NCBI GenBank assembly: GCA_022793795.1
Contig: JAAWDM010000032.1
Location: forward strand, 78,088 to 142,087
Length of the DNA: 64,000 nucleotides
From: Bacillota bacterium
Lineage (GTDB): Bacteria; Bacillota; Clostridia; Peptostreptococcales; Anaerovoracaceae
Reading direction: 5' to 3'
Shown here: positions 46,797 through 56,478 of the stretch, piece after piece
Position numbering within the stretch: position 1 is the first letter of the stretch
How the letters are laid out: each line of letters starts with the position of its first letter
Made by a program: the position numbers and the translations under genes
The notes under the pieces: model-generated
Seen by the model: only the letters and a program-made list of their open reading frames with translations
Told to the model about the DNA's origin: nothing
The model's database searches: none

Positions 46797-47444
46797 CTAT
46801 ATCCTTTTAAATGCCTTGACTCGCTCTATGACGTCTGGGGCGCCGAAAACAGCAGAACCTGCCACAGCAATGTCTACACCGGCTTCCATGACCACTTTAG
46901 CATTATCCAGCGTCACACCGCCATCAATTTCAATGAGGAAATCCAGGTTTCTCTCCTGCCGAAGCGCCGCAAGCTGTCTCACCTTATCCAAAGCGCCAGG
47001 AATAAATTTCTGTCCGCCAAATCCCGGATTGACAGACATGATTAAAACCATATCCACATCTCCGAGAATACAGGAAAGGACTTCTACCGGCGTGGCAGGA
47101 TTGATGGAAACCCCTGCTCCTATATCTCTTCCCTTAATATTCTGTATGGTTCGATGAAGATGTCTGCAAGCCTCCTGATGTACCGTAATAAAAGCGGTCT
47201 GCTGGGTGACAAAATCTCCTATATACTGATCGGGATTTTCAATCATCAAATGCACGTCATATGGCAGCATGGTCTTGCCATTGAGGCTTTTCATCACCGC
47301 CGCTCCGAAGCTGATATTGGGTACGAAATGGCCATCCATAACATCCACATGAATATAATCTGCACCGCCTGTTTCTATCTTTTTCACATCTTCTGCCAAG
47401 GCTGAAAAATCAGCTGACAAAATAGATGGAGCCAGTTTTAACAT
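46797..47444 (-). CDS. rpe: ribulose-phosphate 3-epimerase
   Basis: Interconverts ribulose 5-phosphate and xylulose 5-phosphate in the pentose phosphate pathway. 215 residues, TIM barrel: LAPSILSADFSAL at the start, HVDVMDGHFVPNIS near 33, DVHLMIENP near 64, VNPGFGGQKFI near 138, EIDGGV near 172 and AGSAVFG near 195. The metal and catalytic Asp and His residues are present. Last gene of the stp-prkC-rsgA-rpe run. Confidence 0.97.
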   Translation of the reverse strand: MLKLAPSILSADFSALAEDVKKIETGGADYIHVDVMDGHFVPNISFGAAVMKSLNGKTMLPYDVHLMIENPDQYIGDFVTQQTAFITVHQEACRHLHRTIQNIKGRDIGAGVSINPATPVEVLSCILGDVDMVLIMSVNPGFGGQKFIPGALDKVRQLAALRQERNLDFLIEIDGGVTLDNAKVVMEAGVDIAVAGSAVFGAPDVIERVKAFKRI

Positions 47445-47501
47445 GATATTCTCCTCCGTTACCCGCCGCCGTTTTTTTACGACTTGGGGTCTTTATGCGT
47501 T

Positions 47502-48368
47502 CTAATACTTTCTTCGATTCTGAATTTCCTCCAGATTAGCCAGATAAGATCGGTATCGAAGCGGATGAATCCTCCCTGTTTCTGCAGCTTCCCTTACCGC
47601 ACAATCCGGTTCTGCCTTATGTCTGCAATCGTCATAGCGGCACTGGCCTCTAAGGGCCTCCATTTCTGGATAAAAACTGGTCAGGTTGTCCTCCTCCGCT
47701 TCTAAAATCTCAAAGGAAGTAAATCCTGGCGTATCGAAAATCATACCGCCTCCCTCTACCTGGAAAATTTCCACATGGCGAGTCGTATGTTTTCCTCTTC
47801 GTGTTTTTTCACTGATGGCGCCAGTCTCCATATTCGCTGTAGGATGGAGTTGATTGAGGAGAGTGGATTTTCCCACACCGGAAGGTCCTGCCAGGGCCGC
47901 CCTCTTTCCCCGAATCAACGTCTCAAGTTCCTCTATCCCCTGGCCGTTTACACAGCTTACGGTAAGCAGCGGATATATGCCCCTATAAATTTTTTTGATT
48001 TCTTCAATATCCTCTGACGACGCCAAATCGCACTTATTTAAACACAAGATCGGTTCAATACCGTGCATCTCCGACATAATCAGAAACTTATCGATTAAAG
48101 CAAAATTGGGCTTCGGTCTAGCTGGTGCAAACACCACGATAAAGGTATCCACATTGACAATAGGCGGACGAATAAATTGATTCTTTCGAGGAAGAATTCG
48201 GTCTATGACTCCTTTTCCCTTTTCCATCTCCGTCAATTCCACCATATCGCCCACAGCTAGGGTGATGCCATCCTTCTTAAAAATTCCTCGGCCCTTGGCT
48301 TCTATGATACCGCCTTCCGTCAGTACATAATAGAAACCGCCGATGCCCTTGGTTATCAGACCTACCAT
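47502..48368 (-). CDS. rsgA: ribosome small-subunit GTPase RsgA
   Basis: Circularly permuted GTPase that helps mature the 30S subunit. 288 residues: an N-terminal OB fold, then G4 LCLNKCDLA near 117, G1 AGPSGVGKSTLLNQL near 158, G3 DTPGF near 210, and a C-terminal zinc site with CRYDDCRH and the Cys in EPDCAV. It starts 3 bp after the prkC stop. Confidence 0.97.
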   Translation of the reverse strand: MVGLITKGIGGFYYVLTEGGIIEAKGRGIFKKDGITLAVGDMVELTEMEKGKGVIDRILPRKNQFIRPPIVNVDTFIVVFAPARPKPNFALIDKFLIMSEMHGIEPILCLNKCDLASSEDIEEIKKIYRGIYPLLTVSCVNGQGIEELETLIRGKRAALAGPSGVGKSTLLNQLHPTANMETGAISEKTRRGKHTTRHVEIFQVEGGGMIFDTPGFTSFEILEAEEDNLTSFYPEMEALRGQCRYDDCRHKAEPDCAVREAAETGRIHPLRYRSYLANLEEIQNRRKY

Positions 48369-48371
48369 AGG

Positions 48372-50222
48372 CTATTCTTCTACCTTTCCTTCTTCCCCCT
48401 CATCTGGATCATCAGGCGGATCCGTCTGAATTGGATCATCATCTCCTGGATCATTATCATCTGGATCATCTGGTGGAATAACTGGCTCCACTCCCTTACT
48501 GATGTAATAGGTAATGGTAGTACCCACTTCTACTTCTGTGTCAAAAGGAATATCCTGGCGGATTACCTTGTTCTTATCCACCTTATCGCTCTCTTCATAA
48601 TGAGGGTCAGCTGTCAAATTGGCGGCCGCCAATGCAGCATTGGCTTGCTCTGGTGTCAGGTTTGCCAAATTCGGCACCTTTGTCACGGTTTTGCCTTTGC
48701 CATCGCTGATGATAATATTGATCTTGGTTCCCTCCGGCGCCGAACTACCAGCCTCGGGATCCTGAGAAATAATGGTATCCTTTGGCTTTTCGCTGGTCTC
48801 TTCCTTGACGATACCGATTTCAAAACCAAGCTCCTTCAGGTAGGCTTCTGCATCCTTCCAGTCCTTTCCTGTGATGCTTGGCACTACATCATCTTTTTTA
48901 CCGCGGCTCACATTGACAGTAACCTTGGCTCCTTCTTTTACTTTAGAACCTTCAACCGGCGTCTGGGTCGTAATCTTTCCCTTTTCTTGATCCGGACTGT
49001 AAACCTCTTCTCCCTCCTCAAGAATCAGGCCTCTTTCTTCCAGCATTTCTGCAGCTTCTTCTAAAGTCCTTCCGGTTAAATCCGGCACTTCAATTTCTTC
49101 GCTGTCTCCAAACCAACCCATCATGGTTCCTAGGCCGAATATACCTGCACCGATGACTAAAACAGCTACGATAGCAATGCTGATAATCTTATTTCGATTG
49201 CGTTTATCAGCATCTGTTTTATCTGTCTTTTTACTGCTTTGATTCTTCCTATCGTTTTTTGTGTCCCGCTCTCTAGCAGCTTTTAACAGTTCGACCTCCA
49301 GTTCTTCATTGGTTCTTTCTGCTTTTATAATGTTTTCCGGAGTACCTACAAATTGAGTTTCGTCCTCTTTTCCCATAAACACCGATTTTCCCATGACCTT
49401 GGTAATAAAGTCGATATCATCCAAATCCTGAATCATTTCATCAGCGCTACTATAACGATTGTTCTGGTACTTGTCAGTGGCCTTTAAAATCACTTTTTCC
49501 AGTTGTGGTGGAATACCGGATACCACTTTAGATGGCGGCGTCATCGGTTCATTGATGTGCATCAATGCAATGGAAATAGGATTATCCCCGTCAAATGGCA
49601 CCTGTCCGGTGAGCATTTCATATAAAACGATACCTAGAGAATAAATATCCGTCCTCTCGTCAATATAGGAACCTCTAGCCTGTTCCGGCGACAGGTAATG
49701 TACCGAGCCCATGACTTTGGAAGTTCCGTTTATCAATGTAGCGCTGCTGACGGCACGAGCAATACCGAAATCGGCCAATTTAGCCACACCAGTACCAGTA
49801 ATCAGAATATTGTGAGGTTTTACGTCTCTATGTATAATCTGATTTTTATGAGCTAAGCTAAGGGCTGATGCTACTTGTTTGGTGATCTCGATGGCCTCTT
49901 TGTAATCCAGCCTTCCCTTTTCTTCAATGATCTGGCTTAAAGTCTTTCCCTCTACCAACTCCATGACAATAAAATGAATGTTGCCCTCTTTACCTACATC
50001 GTAAACGCTGACCACATTGGGGTGGGTCAAGCCTGCAGCTGCCTGAGATTCTTTTCGGAAATTATCGATAAAAGCTTCATCCTTAATAAATTCCGGTCTT
50101 AAAATTTTAATGGCCACATATCTATTCAGCAATCTATCTCTGCCTTTATACACGATGGCCATACCGCCTTCGCCGATTTTCTCTATCAACTCATATCTGC
50201 CTGCCAGTAATCTATTGCTCAT
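48372..50222 (-). CDS. prkC: Ser/Thr protein kinase with PASTA domains (PrkC/Stk1 type)
   Basis: Membrane kinase that senses cell-wall fragments and controls growth and germination. 616 residues: kinase domain (about 1-270) with IGEGGMAIVYKGRD, catalytic HRDVKPHNIL near 132 and DFGIARA near 151, a juxtamembrane region, one membrane segment (IISIAIVAVLVIGAGIFGLG near 345), three PASTA repeats (about 373-580), and an Asp/Pro-rich C-terminal tail. It overlaps stp by 11 bp. Confidence 0.96.
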   Translation of the reverse strand: MSNRLLAGRYELIEKIGEGGMAIVYKGRDRLLNRYVAIKILRPEFIKDEAFIDNFRKESQAAAGLTHPNVVSVYDVGKEGNIHFIVMELVEGKTLSQIIEEKGRLDYKEAIEITKQVASALSLAHKNQIIHRDVKPHNILITGTGVAKLADFGIARAVSSATLINGTSKVMGSVHYLSPEQARGSYIDERTDIYSLGIVLYEMLTGQVPFDGDNPISIALMHINEPMTPPSKVVSGIPPQLEKVILKATDKYQNNRYSSADEMIQDLDDIDFITKVMGKSVFMGKEDETQFVGTPENIIKAERTNEELEVELLKAARERDTKNDRKNQSSKKTDKTDADKRNRNKIISIAIVAVLVIGAGIFGLGTMMGWFGDSEEIEVPDLTGRTLEEAAEMLEERGLILEEGEEVYSPDQEKGKITTQTPVEGSKVKEGAKVTVNVSRGKKDDVVPSITGKDWKDAEAYLKELGFEIGIVKEETSEKPKDTIISQDPEAGSSAPEGTKINIIISDGKGKTVTKVPNLANLTPEQANAALAAANLTADPHYEESDKVDKNKVIRQDIPFDTEVEVGTTITYYISKGVEPVIPPDDPDDNDPGDDDPIQTDPPDDPDEGEEGKVEE

Positions 50223-50967
50223 CGATGTCCTCCTCCGTTACCCGTAAACTTATTACTGTAATATTATCGTGTCCGCCGTTACCATTGGCCAGAGAAACCA
50301 ACCTTTTGCAGACTTCAGACATGGATATATCCTGTGTCAAAATCTCAATCATCTCTTCCGGTTCTACCTCGTCGTAAAGGCCGTCAGTGCAGATGAGAAT
50401 CATATCCTCCTCTTCCACATCCACCTGGAAAAAATCCGGTTCCACCTCTGGCTCTGCCCCCAAGGCTCTGGTAATCACATTCTTTCGATCGTCGTTAGCG
50501 GCCTCCTCTATGGTCAGCACACCGGCTTTTACCAAAGTATTGACATAGGTGTGATCTTCGGTCAGTTGGAGAAGCTGTCCGTCTCTATACAAATAGGCTC
50601 GGCTGTCTCCCACGTTGGTAATATAGGCTTTTCCCCTGTCAACATATACCACCACGATGGTTGTAGCCATCCCGTGATTTTCTTCATACCTGAGAGAAAG
50701 TTCATAGATTTCTCGATTTACATAATCAAGACATGTCTGGAAATAACCAGCTATCTGATATTTATCCTTTTTTTCTTCCACACCCATCGGGTGATTCACT
50801 ATGTAATTAGCAATTTGGCTTACTGCGGTTCTGCTGGCAATCTCACCTGCATTACCGCCTCCTACCCCATCGGCGACCACATAGACCTTATCCGGCAGCA
50901 GGACAAAGCAGGCGTCTTCATTGTTCTGCCTTCTAAGTCCCTTGTCCGACTTAAATCCAACCTCCAT
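50212..50967 (-). CDS. stp: PP2C-family Ser/Thr protein phosphatase (Stp/PrpC)
   Basis: Removes phosphate from PrkC targets; Mn-dependent. 251 residues with PPM motifs: RRQNNEDAC near 12, VADGVGGGNAGEIAS near 33, TTIVVVYVDRGKAYITNVGD near 103, ITRALGAEPEVEPD and CTDGLYDEV near 192, and GGHDNITVI near 233. Ends inside the prkC start. Confidence 0.96.
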   Translation of the reverse strand: MEVGFKSDKGLRRQNNEDACFVLLPDKVYVVADGVGGGNAGEIASRTAVSQIANYIVNHPMGVEEKKDKYQIAGYFQTCLDYVNREIYELSLRYEENHGMATTIVVVYVDRGKAYITNVGDSRAYLYRDGQLLQLTEDHTYVNTLVKAGVLTIEEAANDDRKNVITRALGAEPEVEPDFFQVDVEEEDMILICTDGLYDEVEPEEMIEILTQDISMSEVCKRLVSLANGNGGHDNITVISLRVTEEDIDEQ

Positions 50968-50978
50968 ATTCTCTCCTC

Positions 50979-52283
50979 CTATCCTTTCTGCAGCTTACCG
51001 ATAAAAAAACCTTCTGTCTGCCTATCAGGAAATAGCTGTTCCATCTTTATCAGCCGAAAGTCTCTGTGCCGAAATAAAAATCCATGAACCTGCTGTTCAT
51101 TTTCAGCTGGATTGATGGTACAGGTGCTATAAACCAGGTTCCCGCCATCACGTACATACGCGGAGGCTGCCTCCAAAATTTGTGCCTGCCGTCCAATCAG
51201 TTCCGTCAGATCCTCTGCCTCCTTATATTTAATCTCCGGCTTTCTGCGAAGAACGCCCAAGCCGGAGCAAGGTACATCTGCAAGTACACAATCCGCCTTT
51301 CCTCTAAGATGTTCATAAATCTCTCTTCCGTCCTGACAAGCCGTCCTGACCATGGAAAGCTGCAAACGCTTGGCCTGTTTTTCAATGAGTTCCAGCTTAT
51401 GTGGATAAATGTCAAAGGCGTATACTGTTCCCTTTCCCTCCATAGACTCTGCCATGGCCATGGTTTTACCGCCAGGAGCTGCACAGACATCCACAACCAC
51501 TTGTCCAGCCTTTGGTCCAAGCCAGTCTACTGCAAGAACCGAAGATTGATCCTGTATGGAAAAATATCCTTCTCTAAAATACCTGCTTTCCAATATACTG
51601 TCCTTTTCCTGCGCCCTCCACTTCTCGTCTCTTCCATTTACCAGGAGCGCCCGTTTGGATAAGCTACCTTCTTCGGTTAGAAAACCGTCCTGTTTCAGCA
51701 GTTCCATCAATTCCTGTCTGTCTGCCTTCTGTAAATTTACCCGAAGAGACAGGCTGGCCCTACCATTAGAGGCTGCCAAAAGTCTCTCTGCTTCTTCCTC
51801 TCCATATGCCTGGCTCCACAGTCTTACAATCCATGGCGCAACAGAATATTTTACTGATAAATAGCTTTCTCTGTCCTTCTGCTCATCGGGGAGCAAAATG
51901 TTTTTTGCCTCTCTTTGAAAATTTCGAAGAACCCCGTTGATAAAGCCTTCTCTTCCTCTGACCACCCGTCTAGCTAAGTTTACAGTCTCATTGATGGCTG
52001 CATAGGCCGGCACTCCATCCATGAACATGAGTTGGTATCCGCCCATACGAAGGAGGGTTAAATCCTGTTTTTTGACCTTTTTCAATCCAGAAGGAATTAG
52101 CCCATTTAACAGGTAGTCTAAATAGATTTTATTTTTCAGAACGCCATAGACCAGTTCCCGCACAAAAGCAGGGTTTTCCGGCCTGTTCTGCTGTATATAC
52201 TGATTCAGGGCCAAGTTGGAATAGGCCTGATTCCGTTCTACCTCTAAAAGCACCTGATAGGCGGTCTTTCTATCTCTATTCAT
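50979..52283 (-). CDS. rsmB: 16S rRNA (cytosine(967)-C5)-methyltransferase
   Basis: SAM-dependent methylation of C967. 434 residues: an N-terminal NusB-like RNA-binding domain (about 1-140), then the catalytic domain with the SAM loop VVDVCAAPGGKTMAMAE near 265, DVPCSGLG near 334 and the catalytic Cys in STCTINPAENE near 390. Normal length and order after the zinc peptidase gene. Confidence 0.95.
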   Translation of the reverse strand: MNRDRKTAYQVLLEVERNQAYSNLALNQYIQQNRPENPAFVRELVYGVLKNKIYLDYLLNGLIPSGLKKVKKQDLTLLRMGGYQLMFMDGVPAYAAINETVNLARRVVRGREGFINGVLRNFQREAKNILLPDEQKDRESYLSVKYSVAPWIVRLWSQAYGEEEAERLLAASNGRASLSLRVNLQKADRQELMELLKQDGFLTEEGSLSKRALLVNGRDEKWRAQEKDSILESRYFREGYFSIQDQSSVLAVDWLGPKAGQVVVDVCAAPGGKTMAMAESMEGKGTVYAFDIYPHKLELIEKQAKRLQLSMVRTACQDGREIYEHLRGKADCVLADVPCSGLGVLRRKPEIKYKEAEDLTELIGRQAQILEAASAYVRDGGNLVYSTCTINPAENEQQVHGFLFRHRDFRLIKMEQLFPDRQTEGFFIGKLQKG

Positions 52284-52295
52284 TTTCTTTCTCCG

Positions 52296-52997
52296 TTAAT
52301 CTCTCCGCCCTCTAATCACGAGAATCCGCAGAAGATTGGCTACCGACGCGGCAAGTGCAGCCACATAGGTCATGGCGGCAGCTCGCAGCACACGTTTTGC
52401 ACCACCCTCCGTCTCTTCTGCAACGAGCCCCAGATGTTCCATCTGGGCCAAAGCTCTACTGCTGGCATTAAATTCCACTGGTAAAGTCACTGCATGGAAA
52501 ATGATGACTGCCGTAAATGCAATGACACCGATAAAAAACACGGTATCCCCAATTTGACGATTGCCATTGCCTAGAAGTAGAATTCCCACCAAAATCAACG
52601 GCCAACTGAGTCCTGATGCAAAATTCACCACTGGTACAATGGAATTTCTAAGTTTCAGCGGCATATAGGCCTCTGCATGTTGCAATGCATGACCTGCTTC
52701 GTGACAAGCCACACTGACAGCCGCCACCGAATCCACATCGTGTACAGTCTCCGACAACCGCAATACTCGGCCTCTTGGATCGTAATGGTCCGTCAAACTT
52801 CCGCTGATACGCTCAATCCTCACCTGATTTAAGCCGTTGGCATCCAGCATCTTGCGAGCTGCCTGGGCGCCAGTCAGATGACGACCGCCTTTGACTTTAG
52901 AATATTTCTTAAAGTTTCCGCTCACCTTTGCTTGTGCATATAGGGTAAACAAAATGGCTGGAATTAGTAAAATATACGTGGAATCATAAAAAAACAT
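52296..52997 (-). CDS. membrane zinc metallopeptidase (Zn_peptidase_2/YugP family)
   Basis: 233 residues with membrane helices at the N-terminus (ILLIPAILFTLYAQ) and in the C-terminal half, and the zinc motif HEAGHALQHAEAY near residue 98. It belongs to the YugP/PF04298 family; the substrate is unknown. This gene commonly sits between fmt and rsmB in Clostridia, as here. Confidence 0.88.
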   Translation of the reverse strand: MFFYDSTYILLIPAILFTLYAQAKVSGNFKKYSKVKGGRHLTGAQAARKMLDANGLNQVRIERISGSLTDHYDPRGRVLRLSETVHDVDSVAAVSVACHEAGHALQHAEAYMPLKLRNSIVPVVNFASGLSWPLILVGILLLGNGNRQIGDTVFFIGVIAFTAVIIFHAVTLPVEFNASSRALAQMEHLGLVAEETEGGAKRVLRAAAMTYVAALAASVANLLRILVIRGRRD

Positions 52998-53015
52998 AAT
53001 CTCTCTTCTCCTTCT

Positions 53016-53948
53016 TTATCCAAGCAGGGTTCCAATCTGAAGCGTATTCCCCTTAAGATACTCTTCCACCCTGACTCTCTTTTTTCCAGGAACCTGTATC
53101 TCTGTAACCAGAAGGATTCTGCCGCCGCAAGAAATAGAAATGCCTTCTTTCGATACATTTACCACCGTCCCATTTGGCGCTTGACTGACTGTTCCCAAAG
53201 GTTTTGCCGCCCATAGCTTAAGAACCTTTCCATTGTGCTCACAGAAAGCTCCTGGCCATGGATCAAAACCGCGAATCAATCGCTCAATTTCTTCTGGTGT
53301 TTTAGAAAAATCAATCTTACCGTCTGCCTTTCGAATCAGCCCTGCATAGGAGGATAAACTGTCATCCTGAGGCTCTGGTATGATCTTCCCTGACCCTAAA
53401 TCCGGCAGAGTTTTTACCAATAATTCAGCTCCAAGTTCTGCCAATGCATCGTGAAGCTGGGCTCCATTCATGGCGCCAATTTCTAGTTCTGCTTTGCTTA
53501 GCATATCTCCTGTATCAAGTCCCTCTGCCATCTGCATGATGGTCACACCAGTCGCCTTCTCACCGGTAAGGATCGCATGCTGAATCGGCGAAGCGCCCCG
53601 CAGTTTGGGCAGCAGGGATGCATGAACATTGATGCATCCCAGTCTTGGCAAATCCAGCAAGGTTTTAGGTAAAATTTGCCCATAGGCCACTACTACGATA
53701 AAATCCGGCTCATATGCTGCTAGTGCCTTCAGGGTTTCCTCATCCCCTCGGATTCGCTCTGGCTGCAATACCGGTAAGTCGTGGGCTACAGCCACTTCCT
53801 TGACCGGCGTATACTGAATCTTTTTCCCCCGATCTCTGGCCTTATCCTGTTGGGTAATGACATAGCCTATTTCATAGTCTGTATCCAGCAGCCGTTTTAA
53901 TACATGAGCTGCAAAATCCGGTGTCCCCATAAAAACAATTTTCATCAA
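53016..53948 (-). CDS. fmt: methionyl-tRNA formyltransferase
   Basis: Formylates initiator Met-tRNA with 10-formyl-THF. 310 residues: MKIVFMGTPDFAAHVL at the start, VVAYGQILP near 88, the INVHASLLPKLRGASPI block near 105 with catalytic Asn and His, GVTIMQMAEGLDTGDML near 135, and a C-terminal OB fold. Overlaps def by 4 bp. Confidence 0.97.
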   Translation of the reverse strand: MMKIVFMGTPDFAAHVLKRLLDTDYEIGYVITQQDKARDRGKKIQYTPVKEVAVAHDLPVLQPERIRGDEETLKALAAYEPDFIVVVAYGQILPKTLLDLPRLGCINVHASLLPKLRGASPIQHAILTGEKATGVTIMQMAEGLDTGDMLSKAELEIGAMNGAQLHDALAELGAELLVKTLPDLGSGKIIPEPQDDSLSSYAGLIRKADGKIDFSKTPEEIERLIRGFDPWPGAFCEHNGKVLKLWAAKPLGTVSQAPNGTVVNVSKEGISISCGGRILLVTEIQVPGKKRVRVEEYLKGNTLQIGTLLG

Positions 53949-54427
53949 TCCATATCCTCTTCATAATCCTCGGCAGCATCCCTGATGTTTTCCGCTTTAT
54001 CCGTATACAGGATGCCATCCAGATGGTCGTATTCATGGCACATCACTCTTGCATCAAAATCGTAGAATTCATAGACTTGTTTTTCCCCGTTTAAATCCAT
54101 GGCTTCTATCTTCACATAGTCGGGCCGCTCCACCGTTCCAATCAGTCCAGGCACGCTGAGGCATCCCTCATCTCCAATTTGGCTTCCGGACTGTTCCAGC
54201 ATCACTGGGTTAATCATAAAATAGACCCTATCCGGCTCTGGCTCTGCCACAAACATTCTACGCATCACTCCCACCTGCGGCCCTGCAATTCCCACACCAT
54301 ATTGGGAACGCATGGTTTCCAGCATGTCTTCCAAAGTCATGCGAATTCGCGGGGTGATTTCTGTCACTTCTCTACAATGTTTCCGAAGGATGTCGTCTCC
54401 TTCCAATACTACATTTCTGATTGCCAT
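53945..54427 (-). CDS. def: peptide deformylase
   Basis: Removes the N-formyl group from new proteins. 160 residues with the three family motifs: GVGIAGPQVG near 43 (the usual second Ala of GxGxAAxQ is Gly here), EGCLSVPG near 91 and the metal site HEYDHLDGILY near 130. It is coupled to fmt by a 4-bp overlap. Confidence 0.96.
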   Translation of the reverse strand: MAIRNVVLEGDDILRKHCREVTEITPRIRMTLEDMLETMRSQYGVGIAGPQVGVMRRMFVAEPEPDRVYFMINPVMLEQSGSQIGDEGCLSVPGLIGTVERPDYVKIEAMDLNGEKQVYEFYDFDARVMCHEYDHLDGILYTDKAENIRDAAEDYEEDMD

Positions 54428-54459
54428 ACTCTTTCATTTCCTCCATCTCCCTTACCCTT

Positions 54460-56478
54460 TTACATGGTGCTGTAAGGGTTCACATCTATACTCATATTAC
54501 ATGGTATCTTTTCCTTTATTAAAATACCGTTGAAATTGTCCAAATAGTACATATACTGATTTCTGTTTCCCCTTGGACATTTGATGAAAACATAATACCG
54601 AAAATCTTCACCTTTAAAATTGATTGCCACCCGCGGCGATAAAATTCCCTTGGCCTGTTCCTCTCCTACTGCATGTTCCATATAAAATTTGCATCGCTCT
54701 GCGGTTTTGATGCAGACCGTCTCCTCCTCAGCCGTAAAATTGACCATAATCAGGTCTGAAAAGGGTGGATATTCCATGAAAGTACGCAGTCCTATCTCCT
54801 GACGGAAAAAGCCGTGATAGTCATGGTCTTTTGCAGCGAGCAATGCATAATTTTCTGGATCATAGGTCTGTACCAATACAAGACCTCTCTCCCTTCCCCT
54901 TCCGGCTCTACCTGCAACCTGGGTCACCAACTGAAAGGTTCGCTCGCTGGATCGATAATCAGGAATATTCAGCATCACATCAGCAGCGATGACCCCTACC
55001 AGACCTACATTCTGAAAATCCAACCCTTTGGCCACTAGCTGGGTACCGATCAAAATCTGCGACTTGCCCTGATTGAATCGTTCTAAAATCCGATCCATAT
55101 CCTTTCTGGTTTTCATGGTATCCAAATCCAACCGCTCTGCAGAGGCTTCAGGAAAAAAGGCAGCCACAGCTTCTTCCACTTGTTCCGTTCCCACACCGAA
55201 AAATTTAATATATTTGCTGTCACATTCCGGACACCTGGTAGGTACTGGAAACCGTCTGCCACAGTAATGACAGACCGCCCTGTTATTCTGTTTATGATAT
55301 GTAAGGGAAATCCCGCACTTTGGACATCTCAACACAATTCCACATTCTCTACAGGATATAAAATTAGAATATCCCCGCCGATTCTGAAACAGGATGACTT
55401 GCTTTCCCTTAGTCAGCGTTTCCTTCATGCCGGTATACAGATCTCTGCTAAAAATGGTTGTATTTCCTTCTTTCAGCTCTCGCCGCATATCCACAATCTC
55501 TATATTGGGAAGAGGCGTCTTGTTATACCTCTCTTTTAACTCCAGAAGCTGATAGATTCCTTCCTTGCATCGCTGATAGGATACCACCGATGGAGTTGCG
55601 CTTCCCAGCAGCAACACCCCATCATAATATTTCAGTCTCTTTAAGGCTACATCCACTGTTTCATATTTAGGCGTCATATCCGCCTTATAGGTGGACTCAT
55701 GTTCCTCATCCATAACGATAAGACCAATATTTGAGGCCGGTGCGAATACGCCCATTCTGGCTCCAATGATGATGCGTGCTTCGCCTTTTCGGATTCGCTG
55801 CCACTCGTCATATCTTTCCCGTCCGGTCAATTTGCTATGCATCACAGCTAGAATTTCCTTACCAAACCGTCCGGCAAACCGCTGAATCATCTGACTGGTC
55901 AAGGCGATTTCCGGCACTAGCATAATGGCCGTCTTGCCCATAGACAAACAGGTTTCAATGGCCTCCATATACACCTGGGTTTTGCCGCTGGAAGTGACGC
56001 CATGAAGTAGGAATATGTCCTGCTGATTCTTTCTGATGGAATCGTTGATTCGCGCTGCTGCCGCTGCCTGTTCATCGGTTAGCTTTTCCGGCGGCTTGTA
56101 ATCGCCTGCAAGACCCTTATAAGGTTCTTTTTCCTTCCCTGCTTTCGCTGGCTTTCCCGATGGAATAAAGCAGCGAATACAATCAAAATATTTAATGCCG
56201 TATCGCTGCTTCATCCAACTTACAGTGGTCATGATTTCTTCGTTGAGAGGCAAGCTGTCATCTTTTCCAATCATGGACTTCACTCTATCCCCTTCATAGC
56301 TTCCATGCTCTCCATGGTCTATGAAACGAAGCACATAACCGGCCTTCTCCTTATTGTATTGACCAAAGGGAACCAGCACCCGATCTCCAATTTGTATGGA
56401 GCCATCCTCCAAACGATATGTAAAAGGATTATCTACATATTTACTTTTATTTTCTACAAGAATGTCTGCATATCTCAT
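54460..56478 (-). CDS. priA: primosomal protein N' (PriA), replication restart helicase
   Basis: Reloads the replisome at stalled forks. 672 residues, at the short end for the family because the N-terminal DNA-binding region (about 1-120) is compact. Walker A LLHGVTSSGKTQVYMEAI near 160, DEEHESTYK motif II near 257, and a zinc region with CRECGIVLRCPKCG, CHYCGRR and CPECDSKYI near 385-430, then TQLVAKGLDFQNV and the VAGRAGRG motif VI. Its ATG overlaps the asnA stop (TAATG). Confidence 0.95.
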   Translation of the reverse strand: MRYADILVENKSKYVDNPFTYRLEDGSIQIGDRVLVPFGQYNKEKAGYVLRFIDHGEHGSYEGDRVKSMIGKDDSLPLNEEIMTTVSWMKQRYGIKYFDCIRCFIPSGKPAKAGKEKEPYKGLAGDYKPPEKLTDEQAAAAARINDSIRKNQQDIFLLHGVTSSGKTQVYMEAIETCLSMGKTAIMLVPEIALTSQMIQRFAGRFGKEILAVMHSKLTGRERYDEWQRIRKGEARIIIGARMGVFAPASNIGLIVMDEEHESTYKADMTPKYETVDVALKRLKYYDGVLLLGSATPSVVSYQRCKEGIYQLLELKERYNKTPLPNIEIVDMRRELKEGNTTIFSRDLYTGMKETLTKGKQVILFQNRRGYSNFISCRECGIVLRCPKCGISLTYHKQNNRAVCHYCGRRFPVPTRCPECDSKYIKFFGVGTEQVEEAVAAFFPEASAERLDLDTMKTRKDMDRILERFNQGKSQILIGTQLVAKGLDFQNVGLVGVIAADVMLNIPDYRSSERTFQLVTQVAGRAGRGRERGLVLVQTYDPENYALLAAKDHDYHGFFRQEIGLRTFMEYPPFSDLIMVNFTAEEETVCIKTAERCKFYMEHAVGEEQAKGILSPRVAINFKGEDFRYYVFIKCPRGNRNQYMYYLDNFNGILIKEKIPCNMSIDVNPYSTM